A stretch of 64,000 bases of DNA, taken from assembly GCA_958367245.1 (NCBI GenBank), contig CATXEA010000012.1, forward strand, positions 32,685 to 96,684, given 5' to 3'. Shown here piece after piece: positions 1-9,430 of this stretch (position 1 is its first letter; each line of letters opens with the position of its first letter). The notes beneath the pieces were generated by a model. The model made no database searches. It was not told the DNA's origin and saw only the letters and a program-made list of their open reading frames with translations. The stretch is from an uncultured Blautia sp. Its GTDB lineage: Bacteria > Bacillota > Clostridia > Lachnospirales > Lachnospiraceae. A program made the translations under genes and the position numbers.

Positions 1-672
1 AAGACAAATGGCGAGGTTATTGACCTGACAAATCCTACCAATCTTCCGGATCCTTCAGAGATTGAGTATATGGAAGAGCCTATGGTAAACGCAGAGATTA
101 TGGTGACTACTGAATTTATCGGCGCGATCATGGAGCTCTGTCAGGAGAGAAGAGGCCAGTACCTTGGTATGGACTATATGGAAGAGACACGTGCGTTACT
201 GAAGTATAAGCTGCCTCTCAATGAAATCATTTATGACTTTTTCGACGCGCTGAAATCCAGATCAAGAGGTTATGCGTCACTGGATTACGAGCTTTGCGGA
301 TATGAACGCAGCGAGCTTGTGAAGCTTGATATTCTTGTAAATAAAGAAGAGGTGGATGCTCTTTCCTTCATTGTACATAGCGAAACAGCCTACGAGAGAG
401 GACGCAAAATGTGCGAGAAGCTGAAAGATGAGATTCCGAGACAGCTTTTTGAAATTCCGATTCAGGCAGCGATAGGAAGCAAGGTTATTGCCAGAGAAAC
501 AGTAAGAGCTATGCGTAAAGACGTTCTTGCCAAATGCTACGGCGGTGATATTTCACGTAAGAAGAAACTTCTTGAGAAACAGAAGGAAGGCAAGAAGCGT
601 ATGCGTCAGGTAGGTAATGTAGAAATTCCGCAGAAGGCATTTATGAGCGTTCTGAAGCTGGATGATAAATAA
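1..672 (+). CDS. lepA: Elongation factor 4 (LepA), C-terminal part only
   Basis: The window opens inside this gene, so only the last 223 residues are present and no start is visible. LepA is a ribosome-bound translational GTPase that remodels or back-translocates stalled ribosomes; its GTPase domain lies upstream of the window. Seen here are the EF-G domain V-like segment (EPMVNAEIMV, then GAIMELCQERRG) and the LepA-specific C-terminal domain, which binds near the tRNA and ends in the diagnostic basic tail CYGGDISRKKKLLEKQ. The reading frame is open from base 1 to the TAA at 670-672. A small lipoprotein gene and hemW follow; lepA-hemW adjacency is common in Firmicutes. Identification is secure, although the protein is incomplete here. 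Confidence 0.97.
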   Translation, partial: KTNGEVIDLTNPTNLPDPSEIEYMEEPMVNAEIMVTTEFIGAIMELCQERRGQYLGMDYMEETRALLKYKLPLNEIIYDFFDALKSRSRGYASLDYELCGYERSELVKLDILVNKEEVDALSFIVHSETAYERGRKMCEKLKDEIPRQLFEIPIQAAIGSKVIARETVRAMRKDVLAKCYGGDISRKKKLLEKQKEGKKRMRQVGNVEIPQKAFMSVLKLDDK

Positions 673-704
673 TCATCCGCACAGAATGCGCGGGAGGAAT
701 TCGG

Positions 705-1028
705 ATGAAAAAAATATATAAAAAAAGCCTGGTCATTTTGATGGTTCTTGCAGGATGTACACTGATTGGCGGCTGTGGCTGCGGCAAAAAGAAAAAGCCG
801 GACGATGCCTCTACAAAGGTAATGCAGATTACCATTACGCCTGAGCCGACTCCGACTGCGGCTCCGGAACAGATCAGTTCCGAAGCAGTGCTGAAAAACG
901 GAAATCTGACTATGGTAAATCTTTATCTGGCGCAGAATAAGGATATCCCGGAAGAAGCTTCCGGTGATGCAGCAGGAGAAACAAACGATACAGAAACAGA
1001 AGGAAAAGAGGATGGAAGCGAAGAATAA
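705..1028 (+). CDS. Small lipoprotein of unknown function
   Basis: This 107-residue protein has a basic N-terminus (MKKIYKK), a short hydrophobic stretch and two candidate lipobox cysteines (LAGC at about residue 18, IGGC at about 24). It is therefore probably lipidated and anchored on the outer face of the membrane. The mature part is short, with CGCGKKKKPDD followed by a Pro/Thr-rich linker (TPEPTPTAAPE) and an acidic tail. No enzymatic domain is recognisable. The start has a good ribosome site (GGAGGAATTCGG). Its 3' end overlaps the chosen hemW start by 17 bases, suggesting translational coupling. Function unknown. Confidence 0.75.
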   Translation: MKKIYKKSLVILMVLAGCTLIGGCGCGKKKKPDDASTKVMQITITPEPTPTAAPEQISSEAVLKNGNLTMVNLYLAQNKDIPEEASGDAAGETNDTETEGKEDGSEE

Positions 1029-2163
1029 TAAGACGGCTTCCATGGAAATCTATATTCATATTCCTTTTTGTGCAAAAAAATGTGAATACTGTGATTTCCT
1101 TTCCGGCCCTGCAGGCGGGAAGGAGCAGAGAGCTTATGTACAGGCTCTTTTGAAGGAAATCCGGGCGGCAGAAGAAGGTCAGGGAAGGAGTGTGTCCTCC
1201 ATATTTATTGGAGGCGGCACTCCTTCTCTTTTGAAAGAGGATTTACTTGGAAGCATCCTGAATGAAATATACGAAAAATTTAATCTGGAACCGGAAGCGG
1301 AGATTTCTATTGAAGTCAATCCGGGGACAGTCTCTTTAAAGAAACTGGAAGCCTATCGCAGAATGGGAATTAACCGACTGAGTATCGGTCTGCAGTCAAC
1401 CGATGACAGAGAGCTTAAAACACTGGGACGGCTTCATAATTATGCCCAGTTTCTGGAGACGTATCAGGCTGCCGGAACCGCAGGCTTTGACAACATCAAT
1501 ATTGATCTGATGAGCGCGTTGCCGGATCAGACGTATGAAGGCTGGGTCACAAATCTGCGCAGGACAGCAGAGCTTTCGCCTGCTCATATTTCCGCATACA
1601 GCCTTATTATAGAAGAAGGTACGCCTTTTGCTCTGAGAGAGCTTAATCTGCCGGACGAAGAAACAGAATACAGGATGTATGAGGATACGGCGGCGATTCT
1701 GAAGGAATATGGATATGAGCAGTATGAGATTTCCAATTATGCAAAAAAAGGAAAGCGCTGCCGCCATAATGTAGGCTACTGGACAAGATGTGATTATCTG
1801 GGCTTCGGGCTTGGAGCAGCATCTCTTTGGGGGAATAAACGATTCTCCAACACGGCTGACATGGAAGAATATCTGAAAAACAGCGCTTTTCCGGAAAGGA
1901 TTCGCCTTATGGAGCCGGTTCTTTCCAGAGAGGATGAGATGGCAGAATTTATGTTTCTCGGTCTTCGCATGACAGAGGGAGTTTCCGAAGCTGCTTTCAG
2001 ACAGGAGTTTGGCGTGGAAATGAGAGAAATTTACGGAGAAGTCCTGAAAAAATATACAGATATGGAGCTTTTGGAAGAGAAGAATGGATGGATTTTTCTT
2101 ACAAGGAAAGGAATACATGTAAGCAATTCTGTGATGTCAGATTTTCTTTTGGAAACTCCTTGA
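1012..2163 (+). CDS. hemW: HemW-family radical SAM protein (heme chaperone, formerly oxygen-independent coproporphyrinogen oxidase-like)
   Basis: A 383-residue radical SAM protein. The CxxxCxYC cluster motif sits near the N-terminus in HIPFCAKKCEYCDF and would hold the 4Fe-4S cluster that cleaves SAM. GGGTPS and the following EVNPGT and GINRLSIGLQS segments are typical of HemW/HemN. HemW proteins lack true HemN activity in the cases studied and act in heme insertion; which role applies here is inferred from the short N-terminus and length. The ATG at 1012 is preferred because AGGA at 1001-1004 lies 7 bases upstream. A later in-frame ATG at 1042 (MEIYIHIPF) would give the more classical family start but has no clear ribosome site. 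Confidence 0.92.
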   Translation: MEAKNNKTASMEIYIHIPFCAKKCEYCDFLSGPAGGKEQRAYVQALLKEIRAAEEGQGRSVSSIFIGGGTPSLLKEDLLGSILNEIYEKFNLEPEAEISIEVNPGTVSLKKLEAYRRMGINRLSIGLQSTDDRELKTLGRLHNYAQFLETYQAAGTAGFDNINIDLMSALPDQTYEGWVTNLRRTAELSPAHISAYSLIIEEGTPFALRELNLPDEETEYRMYEDTAAILKEYGYEQYEISNYAKKGKRCRHNVGYWTRCDYLGFGLGAASLWGNKRFSNTADMEEYLKNSAFPERIRLMEPVLSREDEMAEFMFLGLRMTEGVSEAAFRQEFGVEMREIYGEVLKKYTDMELLEEKNGWIFLTRKGIHVSNSVMSDFLLETP

Positions 2164-2188
2164 CGAACAAATGTTCATGTATTATACT
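2160..2188 (+). promoter_or_regulatory. uvrA promoter with LexA (DinR) SOS box
   Basis: TTGACG at 2160-2165 and TATACT at 2183-2188 are separated by exactly 17 bases, a good sigma-A promoter. The spacer and the end of the -35 contain CGAACAAATGTTCA at 2164-2177, which fits the Gram-positive LexA/DinR box (GAAC-N4-GTTC). A repressor bound there would block RNA polymerase, so uvrA is predicted to be SOS-induced. The -35 overlaps the hemW stop codon. Confidence 0.85.
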
Positions 2189-2219
2189 GAAAAAAACGCG
2201 AGAATGACAGGAGGAACAA

Positions 2220-5063
2220 ATGGCAGAGAATGTTATGAAAAAGCAGTTCATCAGAATCAGGGGAGCCAATGTAAATAATCTTAAGAATTTAAGTGTGGAT
2301 ATACCGAGAGATCAGTTTGTCGTGCTTACGGGTCTGAGCGGTTCGGGCAAGTCTTCTCTGGCATTTGATACGATATATGCAGAGGGTCAGAGACGCTATA
2401 TGGAGTCTCTTTCTTCCTATGCAAGACAGTTCCTTGGACAGATGGAGAAGCCGGATGTGGAGAGTATCGAGGGACTTCCGCCTGCGATTTCCATTGACCA
2501 GAAGTCAACCAACAGGAATCCCCGTTCCACAGTGGGAACTGTAACGGAAATCTATGATTATTTCAGGCTTCTTTATGCCCGTGTGGGGATTCCTCACTGC
2601 CCGAAATGCGGAAGAGAGATTAAAAGGCAGACAGTTGACCAGATGGTTGATAGCATAATGGCTATGCCTGAGAGGACGAAGATTCAGCTTCTTGCGCCTG
2701 TAGTCAGGGGAAGGAAGGGAACTCACGCGAAGCTTCTTGACCATGCAAAGAGAAGCGGATATGTCCGTGTGCAGATTGACGGAAGTGTATATGAGCTTTC
2801 GGAGGAGATTTCACTTGATAAGAATATCAAGCACAATATTGAAATCATCGTAGACAGACTTGTTGTGAAGCCGGGGATTGAGAAGCGTCTTTCCGATTCC
2901 ATTGAGACAGTTCTGGAGCTTGCGGACGGTCTTTTGACTGTAGATACTATGGATGGAGAGCTTCACAATTTCAGTCAGAGCTTTTCCTGTCCGGACTGCG
3001 GAGTCAGTGTGGATGAAATTGAGCCCAGAAGCTTTTCCTTTAATAATCCCTTTGGAGCCTGTCCAGATTGTCTGGGACTTGGATATAAGATGGAATTTGA
3101 TATTGATCTGATGATACCAGATCAGAGTCTGAGCATTGCACAGGGGGCTATCGCAGTCGTAGGATGGCAGTCCTGTACCACACAGGGAAGTTTTTCCAGA
3201 GCGATTCTCGACGCTCTTGCAAAGGAGTATGAATTCAGTCTGGAAACACCGTTTGAGGATTATCCGGAAAAAATAAAGAATATCATTATTAACGGTACGG
3301 ACGGACATTCTGTTAAGGTTTATTATAAGGGCCAGAGAGGAGAGGGCGTCTACGATGTGGCATTTCCGGGACTCATCCGGAACGTGGAACAGCGTTACAG
3401 AGAAACAGGTTCAGAGACTATGAAGCAGGAGTATGAATCTTTTATGCGGATCACGCCGTGTAAGACCTGTAAGGGACAGCGTCTGAAGAAGGAATCTCTG
3501 GCAGTTACGGTTGCAGATAAGAATATTTATGAAGTCACGAATCTTTCCATAGAGAATCTGAAGAAGTTTCTGGAGGAAATGCAGCTTTCCGACCAGCAGC
3601 TCCTCATAGGGAAGCAGATACTGAAGGAAATCAAATCCCGTGTCAGCTTCCTTTCGGATGTAGGGCTGGATTATCTTTCTCTTGGAAGGGCTACTGCGAC
3701 GCTTTCAGGAGGAGAGGCGCAGAGAATCCGTCTTGCCACACAGATTGGTTCAGGTCTGGTGGGAGTTGCCTATATTCTCGATGAGCCGAGTATCGGACTT
3801 CATCAGAGAGACAATGACAAGCTTCTTCAGTCGTTGATGAAGCTGCGCGATCTGGGGAACAGCCTTATTGTAGTGGAGCACGACGAGGATACCATGCGGG
3901 CGGCAGACTGCGTGGTGGATATCGGACCGGGAGCAGGAGAACATGGCGGTCAGTTAGTGGGAATCGGTACAGCAGAGGAACTGATGAAGAATGAGAAATC
4001 CATCACAGGAGCATACCTCAGTAAAAAAATAAAGATCCCTGTTCCGAAGGAGAGACGTATTCCTACGGATTTTCTTACGATTAAAGGGGCGTCGGAGAAT
4101 AACCTTAAGAATATAAATGTGGATATTCCGCTGGGAGTTATGACCTGTGTGACCGGTGTTTCCGGTTCCGGAAAGAGTTCTCTGATTAATGAAATTCTTT
4201 ATAAACGTCTGGCAAGAGACCTGAACCGCGCAAGGATTATTCCTGGGAAACATAAGGATCTCATAGGCGCGGAGAAGCTTGACAAGGTTATCAATATCGA
4301 CCAGTCTCCGATCGGACGGACGCCGAGATCGAATCCCGCTACCTATACAGGGGTATTTGACCAGATCCGAGATCTTTTCGCAGCCACTTCGGATGCCAAG
4401 GCAAAGGGATACAAGAAGGGACGTTTCAGCTTTAATGTCAAGGGCGGACGATGCGAGGCATGCAGCGGGGACGGTATCATAAAGATAGAAATGCATTTCC
4501 TTCCTGATGTCTATGTACCCTGCGAGGTTTGTAAGGGCAAGCGCTATAACAGGGAAACTCTGGAAGTGAAGTATAAGGATAAAAACATTTATGACGTTCT
4601 GAATATGACGGTGGAGGAGGCTCTGCCTTTCTTCGAGAATATTCCGTCCATCAGAAGAAAAATAGAGACTCTTTATGATGTGGGGCTTTCCTATATCAGA
4701 CTGGGTCAGCCTTCCACAGAGCTTTCAGGAGGAGAGGCGCAGAGAATCAAGCTTGCCACGGAGCTGAGCAAGAGAAGTACAGGTAAGACGATTTATATTC
4801 TGGACGAGCCGACAACAGGACTTCATTTCGCAGATGTGCATAAGCTCATCGAGATTTTGAAACGGCTTTCAGAGGGAGGCAATACGGTTGTTGTCATCGA
4901 GCATAATCTTGATGTGATAAAGACGGCGGATTATATCATTGACATAGGTCCGGAAGGCGGAGACAGAGGAGGAACTGTTATTGCGAAGGGAACACCTGAG
5001 GAAATTGCAGCGAACCCGGTTTCCTATACGGGTAAATATATAAAAAAATATCTGGAAGACTGA
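2220..5063 (+). CDS. uvrA: Excinuclease ABC subunit A (UvrA)
   Basis: A full-length 947-residue UvrA, the damage-recognition ATPase of nucleotide excision repair, which loads UvrB on lesions. Two ABC ATPase modules are visible: Walker A motifs GLSGSGKSSLAFDT (near residue 40) and GVSGSGKSSLINE (about 645), and two signature motifs LSGGEAQRIRLATQ and LSGGEAQRIKLATE followed by LDEPSIGLH and LDEPTTGLH. Zinc-binding CxxC pairs occur in the first half (CPKCG, CPDCG, CPDCLGLG) and the second (CEACSGDG, CEVCKGKR). The start has an AGGAGG-type site (GACAGGAGGAACAA). uvrB is not in the window. The promoter carries a LexA box, so regulation by DNA damage is expected. Confidence 0.98.
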   Translation: MAENVMKKQFIRIRGANVNNLKNLSVDIPRDQFVVLTGLSGSGKSSLAFDTIYAEGQRRYMESLSSYARQFLGQMEKPDVESIEGLPPAISIDQKSTNRNPRSTVGTVTEIYDYFRLLYARVGIPHCPKCGREIKRQTVDQMVDSIMAMPERTKIQLLAPVVRGRKGTHAKLLDHAKRSGYVRVQIDGSVYELSEEISLDKNIKHNIEIIVDRLVVKPGIEKRLSDSIETVLELADGLLTVDTMDGELHNFSQSFSCPDCGVSVDEIEPRSFSFNNPFGACPDCLGLGYKMEFDIDLMIPDQSLSIAQGAIAVVGWQSCTTQGSFSRAILDALAKEYEFSLETPFEDYPEKIKNIIINGTDGHSVKVYYKGQRGEGVYDVAFPGLIRNVEQRYRETGSETMKQEYESFMRITPCKTCKGQRLKKESLAVTVADKNIYEVTNLSIENLKKFLEEMQLSDQQLLIGKQILKEIKSRVSFLSDVGLDYLSLGRATATLSGGEAQRIRLATQIGSGLVGVAYILDEPSIGLHQRDNDKLLQSLMKLRDLGNSLIVVEHDEDTMRAADCVVDIGPGAGEHGGQLVGIGTAEELMKNEKSITGAYLSKKIKIPVPKERRIPTDFLTIKGASENNLKNINVDIPLGVMTCVTGVSGSGKSSLINEILYKRLARDLNRARIIPGKHKDLIGAEKLDKVINIDQSPIGRTPRSNPATYTGVFDQIRDLFAATSDAKAKGYKKGRFSFNVKGGRCEACSGDGIIKIEMHFLPDVYVPCEVCKGKRYNRETLEVKYKDKNIYDVLNMTVEEALPFFENIPSIRRKIETLYDVGLSYIRLGQPSTELSGGEAQRIKLATELSKRSTGKTIYILDEPTTGLHFADVHKLIEILKRLSEGGNTVVVIEHNLDVIKTADYIIDIGPEGGDRGGTVIAKGTPEEIAANPVSYTGKYIKKYLED

Positions 5064-5186
5064 CCGGGGCTTTTCTTTTTCGAAATTATTGTATATAATG
5101 AGAGAAACAAAAAAGCGCAGATGATTTCCCGACAGGGCATCTGTTAATTTATATTTGTTGTACTAGAATAACAAGATAAGAGAACG

Positions 5187-5203
5187 CCGGAAGCTGCTTC
5201 CGG
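5187..5203 (+). other. Perfect hairpin in the leader of the mreB-like gene
   Basis: CCGGAAG (5187-5193), three-base loop, CTTCCGG (5197-5203). There is no T-run after it, so it is not a classical terminator. It ends 29 bases before the chosen start at 5233 and could be a leader stem stabilising the mRNA or masking translation. An AT-rich stretch with TATAAT near 5094 lies upstream as a possible -10, without a convincing -35. Confidence 0.5.
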
Positions 5204-5232
5204 TGAATGCGATAAACAGAAAGGAAACACGT

Positions 5233-6222
5233 ATGCCAGCAAATGATATCGGAATCGACCTGGGTACCAGGAACAGCCTGGTGTACTCCACCGGGAAGGG
5301 GCTTGTCCTGAAAGAACCATCCGTGGTAGTTTATGATAAAAATTCAGAAAAAATTAAAGCAATCGGGGAAGAAGCCAGGCAGATGTCAGGGCATGCGATT
5401 TCCGATATGGCAGTTATACGTCCGATTCGCCAGGGAGTCATTGTTGACTACACGGTAATGGAGAAGATGCTGAAATACTTTGTCTCAAGAGCGCTTGGAA
5501 GGAGAGCTTTCCGCAAGCCGCGCATCAGTATCTGTGTACCCAGCGGTATTACGGAGATTGAGCGTAAGGCTGTGGAGGAGGCAACCTATCAGGCAGGGGC
5601 AAGAGAGGTATTTCTTGTTGAAGAACCCATTGCTGCAGCTATTGGAGCCGGGGTGGATGTAACGAAGCCATTTGGCAATCTGATTGTTGACATCGGCGCG
5701 GGAACTACAGATGTGGCAGTTATTTCACTGGCAGGAGTCGTGGTTTCCGGTTCTATCAAGGTTGCGGGAGATGCTTTTGATCAGGCTATTATGAATTATA
5801 TAAGGGAGAAACACAGCCTTTTTATAGGAGAAGACCTGGCAGAGAAAATAAAGATACAGATTGGAACCGCCTGCGAGGAAGCGGAACCAAGAACAATGGA
5901 AGTAAAGGGCAGAAATGTAATTACCGGACTTCCGAAGGTGACAACTCTGACTTCTGAGGAAATCAGAATGGCGTTGAAGGACGCTACAAATCAGATTGTG
6001 GAAACCGTTCACGGAGTCCTTGAGAAAACACCGCCGGAGCTTGCAGCCGATATTGTGGACAGAGGGATTGTCCTCACAGGAGGCGGAGCTATGCTTCACG
6101 GTATGGATACACTGATCGAGCAGAGGACAGGGGTAAGTACGCTCATTGTTCAGGACGCTATGGGCGTAGTTGCAGTTGGTACAGGCAGATACGCAGAGGT
6201 CATGGCGAAATTCGACGGATAA
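5233..6222 (+). CDS. mreB: MreB/Mbl-family actin-like cell-shape protein
   Basis: A 329-residue actin-fold protein of the MreB family, which polymerises under the membrane and guides cell-wall synthesis. The phosphate 1 loop GIDLGTRNSLVY, the segment GKGLVLKEPSVVVYD, phosphate 2 motif DIGAGTTDVAV and the adenosine motif LTGGGAMLHGM are all present. The ATG at 5233 is chosen over an in-frame ATG 30 bases upstream because AAAGGAAAC precedes it and it gives the family N-terminus (MPANDIGIDLG). mreC and mreD do not follow, so this is a stand-alone paralogue (MreB, Mbl or MreBH type; not distinguishable by eye). A hairpin terminator follows at once. Confidence 0.9.
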   Translation: MPANDIGIDLGTRNSLVYSTGKGLVLKEPSVVVYDKNSEKIKAIGEEARQMSGHAISDMAVIRPIRQGVIVDYTVMEKMLKYFVSRALGRRAFRKPRISICVPSGITEIERKAVEEATYQAGAREVFLVEEPIAAAIGAGVDVTKPFGNLIVDIGAGTTDVAVISLAGVVVSGSIKVAGDAFDQAIMNYIREKHSLFIGEDLAEKIKIQIGTACEEAEPRTMEVKGRNVITGLPKVTTLTSEEIRMALKDATNQIVETVHGVLEKTPPELAADIVDRGIVLTGGGAMLHGMDTLIEQRTGVSTLIVQDAMGVVAVGTGRYAEVMAKFDG

Positions 6223-6228
6223 AGCAGG

Positions 6229-6254
6229 GGGTGCTGCAGATGCAGCGCCCTTTT
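6229..6254 (+). terminator. Rho-independent terminator after the mreB-like gene
   Basis: GGGTGCTGC (6229-6237), loop AGAT, GCAGCGCCC (6242-6250), then TTTT. A nine-pair stem with one G-T wobble, a few bases past the mreB stop. Confidence 0.75.
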
Positions 6255-6379
6255 GGCGTTAGATGGCGGAACGGAGGTTGCAGAAATGCGCAGAAGAAAA
6301 TGTTGTTTTGCAACGCGCATTTCGCAGCAAGAACGCAGGAGTGTTCTTGAAAAGAATGTACAGAAATGGAGAGATACGA

Positions 6380-8623
6380 ATGAGTGAGACTGTAACCGGA
6401 TACATAGACCATATTATTTTCCGAAACGAAGAGAATGGGTATACAGTCATGGTTCTGAAAGAAACAGGAAACGAGGAAGAACTTACCTGTGTGGGGACGT
6501 TTCCGGCAGTGAATCAGGGGGCTTCCATAGAAGCGTCAGGAGAATATACCCATCATCCTGTTTACGGCAAACAGTTTCAGATTGAGAGTTTTCAGGAGAA
6601 GATGCCGGAAGACGCGATGGCGATGGAGAGGTATCTGGGCTCCGGGGCGATTAAGGGAATAGGCGCTGCGCTGGCAGCAAGAATTGTGCGCCGTTTCGGA
6701 GAAGACACCTTCCGGATAGTGGAGGAGGAGCCGGAACGTCTGGCGGAAGTGAAGGGAATCAGTGAAAAAAAGGCAAGAGAAATCGCAGCGCAGGTTACCG
6801 AGAAGGCAGAAATGCGAAAAGTTATGATTTTTCTTCAGAAATATGGGATTTCGCTTAATCTTGGAGCTAAGATTTATCAGAAATACGGGCAGTCTGTGTA
6901 CAGTGTGCTTCAGGAAAATCCCTATCGTCTTGCAGAAGATATCAGCGGAGTAGGATTTAAAATCGCAGATGAGATTGCTGCCCGTATCGGTATCCATACA
7001 GATTCAGATTACAGAATCAGGAGCGGAATGTTGTATACTCTGTTAATCGCTTCTTCGGAAGGGCATACTTATCTTCCTAAGGAGATTCTGTTTGACAGAT
7101 GTTCCAGCCTTCTGGGAGTGGATGTTTCCTACATGGAAAAACATCTCATGGATATGACAATTGACCGAAAACTGATACAAAAGGAAATTAACGGGAATGT
7201 TGCAGTCTATCCCAGTAAATACTATTATCTGGAAATGAATACGGCGAGAATGCTGTGCGAGCTGAACGTGCGCTGTCCTGAGGATGAAGAATTTGTGAAG
7301 CGCCGTCTTGTTCAGATAGAGAAGGAGACTGGGACAGTTCTCGATGAAATGCAGAAAAAGGCAGTTCTTGAGGCTTCCAGTCATGGACTTTTCATATTGA
7401 CGGGAGGTCCCGGTACAGGAAAAACAACAACGATTAACGCTATTATACGCTTTTTCGAGGGAGAAGGGGCTGAACTTCGTCTTGCAGCGCCTACCGGACG
7501 GGCAGCGAAGCGTATGACAGAGGCAACCGGATATGAAGCCCAGACAATTCACAGATTGCTGGAACTTAACGGAATCCCTGAGGATGACAGAGAAGGGCAG
7601 GCAGTGAAATTTGAAAGAAATGCAGAAAATCCTCTGGAAGCAGACGTCATTATCATTGATGAGATGTCTATGGTCGATATCCATCTGATGCATTCACTTC
7701 TTCTTGCCGTAACTGCAGGAACAAGACTGATTCTTGTAGGAGACGAGAACCAGCTTCCAAGCGTCGGTCCCGGAAATGTACTTCGGGATATTATCAGGAG
7801 CGGGGAATTTTCCGTAGTTGAACTCAAGAAAATCTTCCGTCAGGCTGCTGAGAGCGACATTGTGGTAAATGCCCATAAGATTAACAGGGGAGAGCAGGTG
7901 GAAATATCCAACAAGAGCCGCGATTTCTTTTTCCTGAAACGGTACAATGCAGATATTATTATCCGTGTGGTGATTGCGCTGATTCAGGAAAAGCTTCCCA
8001 GATATGTGGATGCAAGACCTTTTGAGATACAGGTGCTTACGCCTATGAGAAAGGGGCTTCTTGGAGTAGAACGGCTCAATCAGATTCTTCAGAGATATCT
8101 GAACCCTCCGGACGGCAAAAAAAAGGAAAAGGATTTCGGCAGCAGACTGTTTCGGGAAGGCGACAAGGTAATGCAGATCAAGAACAATTATCAGCTTGAA
8201 TGGGAAGTGAGAGGAAAATACGGAATTCCCGTGGAAGAAGGAATCGGTGTTTTTAACGGTGACATGGGAATCCTGAAGGAAATCAATGAATTTGCGGAGA
8301 CTGCAGAGGTGGAATTTGAAGATGGACGCTTTGCCCAGTATTCCTTTAAACAGCTTGAAGAGCTGGAGCTTGCCTATGCAATTACCATCCACAAATCTCA
8401 GGGCTCGGAATATCCGGCAGTGATTTTGCCGATTCTTTCCGGTCCCCGGATGCTTTTAAATCGTAATCTTCTCTATACTGCGGTGACCAGGGCAAGGAAA
8501 TGCGTGACTGTGGTAGGAGATGAAGGAACTTTTGCAGAGATGATTCGAAATGAGAAGCAGCAGAAACGCTACAGTTCCCTGGACCTGAGAGTGAAAGAGT
8601 TTGCTTCGGAGGATACAGTTTGA
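6380..8623 (+). CDS. recD2: ATP-dependent DNA helicase RecD2 (RecD/TraA type)
   Basis: A 747-residue SF1B 5'-3' helicase. RecD2 proteins act without RecBC in mismatch and replication-fork repair. Visible parts: an N-terminal OB-like region (TGYIDHIIFRNEENGYTV), helix-hairpin-helix repeats (GAIKGIGAALAARIV, EVKGISEKKAREI, DISGVGFKIADEIA), Walker A GGPGTGKTTT at about residue 346, Walker B IIIDEMSMVD, GDENQLPSVGPG (motif III) and the C-terminal helicase motif with ITIHKSQGSEY and YTAVTRARK. The ATG at 6380 is chosen because GGAGAG lies 6 bases upstream and MSETVTGYID is the family N-terminus; an upstream in-frame ATG at 6263 overlaps the terminator region. It overlaps comF by 4 bases. Confidence 0.95.
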   Translation: MSETVTGYIDHIIFRNEENGYTVMVLKETGNEEELTCVGTFPAVNQGASIEASGEYTHHPVYGKQFQIESFQEKMPEDAMAMERYLGSGAIKGIGAALAARIVRRFGEDTFRIVEEEPERLAEVKGISEKKAREIAAQVTEKAEMRKVMIFLQKYGISLNLGAKIYQKYGQSVYSVLQENPYRLAEDISGVGFKIADEIAARIGIHTDSDYRIRSGMLYTLLIASSEGHTYLPKEILFDRCSSLLGVDVSYMEKHLMDMTIDRKLIQKEINGNVAVYPSKYYYLEMNTARMLCELNVRCPEDEEFVKRRLVQIEKETGTVLDEMQKKAVLEASSHGLFILTGGPGTGKTTTINAIIRFFEGEGAELRLAAPTGRAAKRMTEATGYEAQTIHRLLELNGIPEDDREGQAVKFERNAENPLEADVIIIDEMSMVDIHLMHSLLLAVTAGTRLILVGDENQLPSVGPGNVLRDIIRSGEFSVVELKKIFRQAAESDIVVNAHKINRGEQVEISNKSRDFFFLKRYNADIIIRVVIALIQEKLPRYVDARPFEIQVLTPMRKGLLGVERLNQILQRYLNPPDGKKKEKDFGSRLFREGDKVMQIKNNYQLEWEVRGKYGIPVEEGIGVFNGDMGILKEINEFAETAEVEFEDGRFAQYSFKQLEELELAYAITIHKSQGSEYPAVILPILSGPRMLLNRNLLYTAVTRARKCVTVVGDEGTFAEMIRNEKQQKRYSSLDLRVKEFASEDTV

Positions 8624-9327
8624 AAAAACTGACAGAAAGCTTTCTGAACATTTTATACCCCAGACGCTGTCCTCTTTGCCATGAGATTCTGAAAGAACAG
8701 GACAGCCTGATTTGCGAAAAGTGCAGGGAGACATTGAGCCCCATAGAAGAACCGAGATGTTATAAGTGTGGGAAACCTGTCAGGGAAGGAGAAGAATATT
8801 GTCCTGACTGTACGTCAGCGCAGCACTTCTATGACAGGGGCAGAGGGATTTTTGTTTACGATGAGAGGATGAGGCAGTCTCTTGTGCGTTACAAATATTA
8901 CGGGTGCAGGGAATATGGTGATTTTTACAGCCGTGCCATGTGCCTGTATGGAAAAAAGGAGATTGCCCTCTGGAAACCGGAGCTTATTGTTCCGGTACCT
9001 GTCCACAGGACAAAGGAGAGAAGGAGAGGATTCAATCAGTCTGCATATCTGGCAGAAAGGATAAGCGGATATACGGGGATTCCGGCAGACCTGACTCTTG
9101 TAAAAAAAATCAGGAAAACCAAATCGCAGAAGAAGCTTACAGCCCATCAGAGACAGGAGAATCTGAAAAAGGCTTTTGAGGTACAGCATCCTGTAAACGC
9201 GGGGAGGATTCTGGTGGTGGACGACGTATATACCACAGGAAGCACCATAGACGCAATGGCGCGATGCCTGAAAGAAAAAGGGGCTGAAAAGATATATTTC
9301 CTTACGGTCTGTATCGGGGAAAGATGA
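8620..9327 (+). CDS. comF: ComF-family protein (phosphoribosyltransferase-like)
   Basis: A 235-residue ComF homologue, starting with TTG that overlaps the recD2 stop (TTGA), with GGAGG at 8608-8612 in the preceding gene. The N-terminus has a double zinc-finger pattern (CPLCHE...CEKC and CYKCGKP...CPDC). The C-terminal half is a type I phosphoribosyltransferase fold with the PRPP loop ILVVDDVYTTGST and the ComF motif RRRGFNQSAYLAE. In competent bacteria ComF helps take up single-stranded DNA or load it with PriA; here no other competence genes are seen. Coupling to recD2 fits a DNA-metabolism role, by inference. Confidence 0.93.
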   Translation: MKKLTESFLNILYPRRCPLCHEILKEQDSLICEKCRETLSPIEEPRCYKCGKPVREGEEYCPDCTSAQHFYDRGRGIFVYDERMRQSLVRYKYYGCREYGDFYSRAMCLYGKKEIALWKPELIVPVPVHRTKERRRGFNQSAYLAERISGYTGIPADLTLVKKIRKTKSQKKLTAHQRQENLKKAFEVQHPVNAGRILVVDDVYTTGSTIDAMARCLKEKGAEKIYFLTVCIGER

Positions 9328-9430
9328 TAAAAAAACCTTTTCATAGGTTTGGATATATGTTACAATCAATAATATATGGTTCTTAGCGTATGTAGTAATG
9401 TATCAGTGAGAAACTTGTAAGGAGTAATTT

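Noticed and set aside
964..1011. Upstream ATG for hemW at 964
   Set aside because: It lies deep in the lipoprotein gene without a good ribosome site and adds residues absent from the family. 1012 or 1042 are better.
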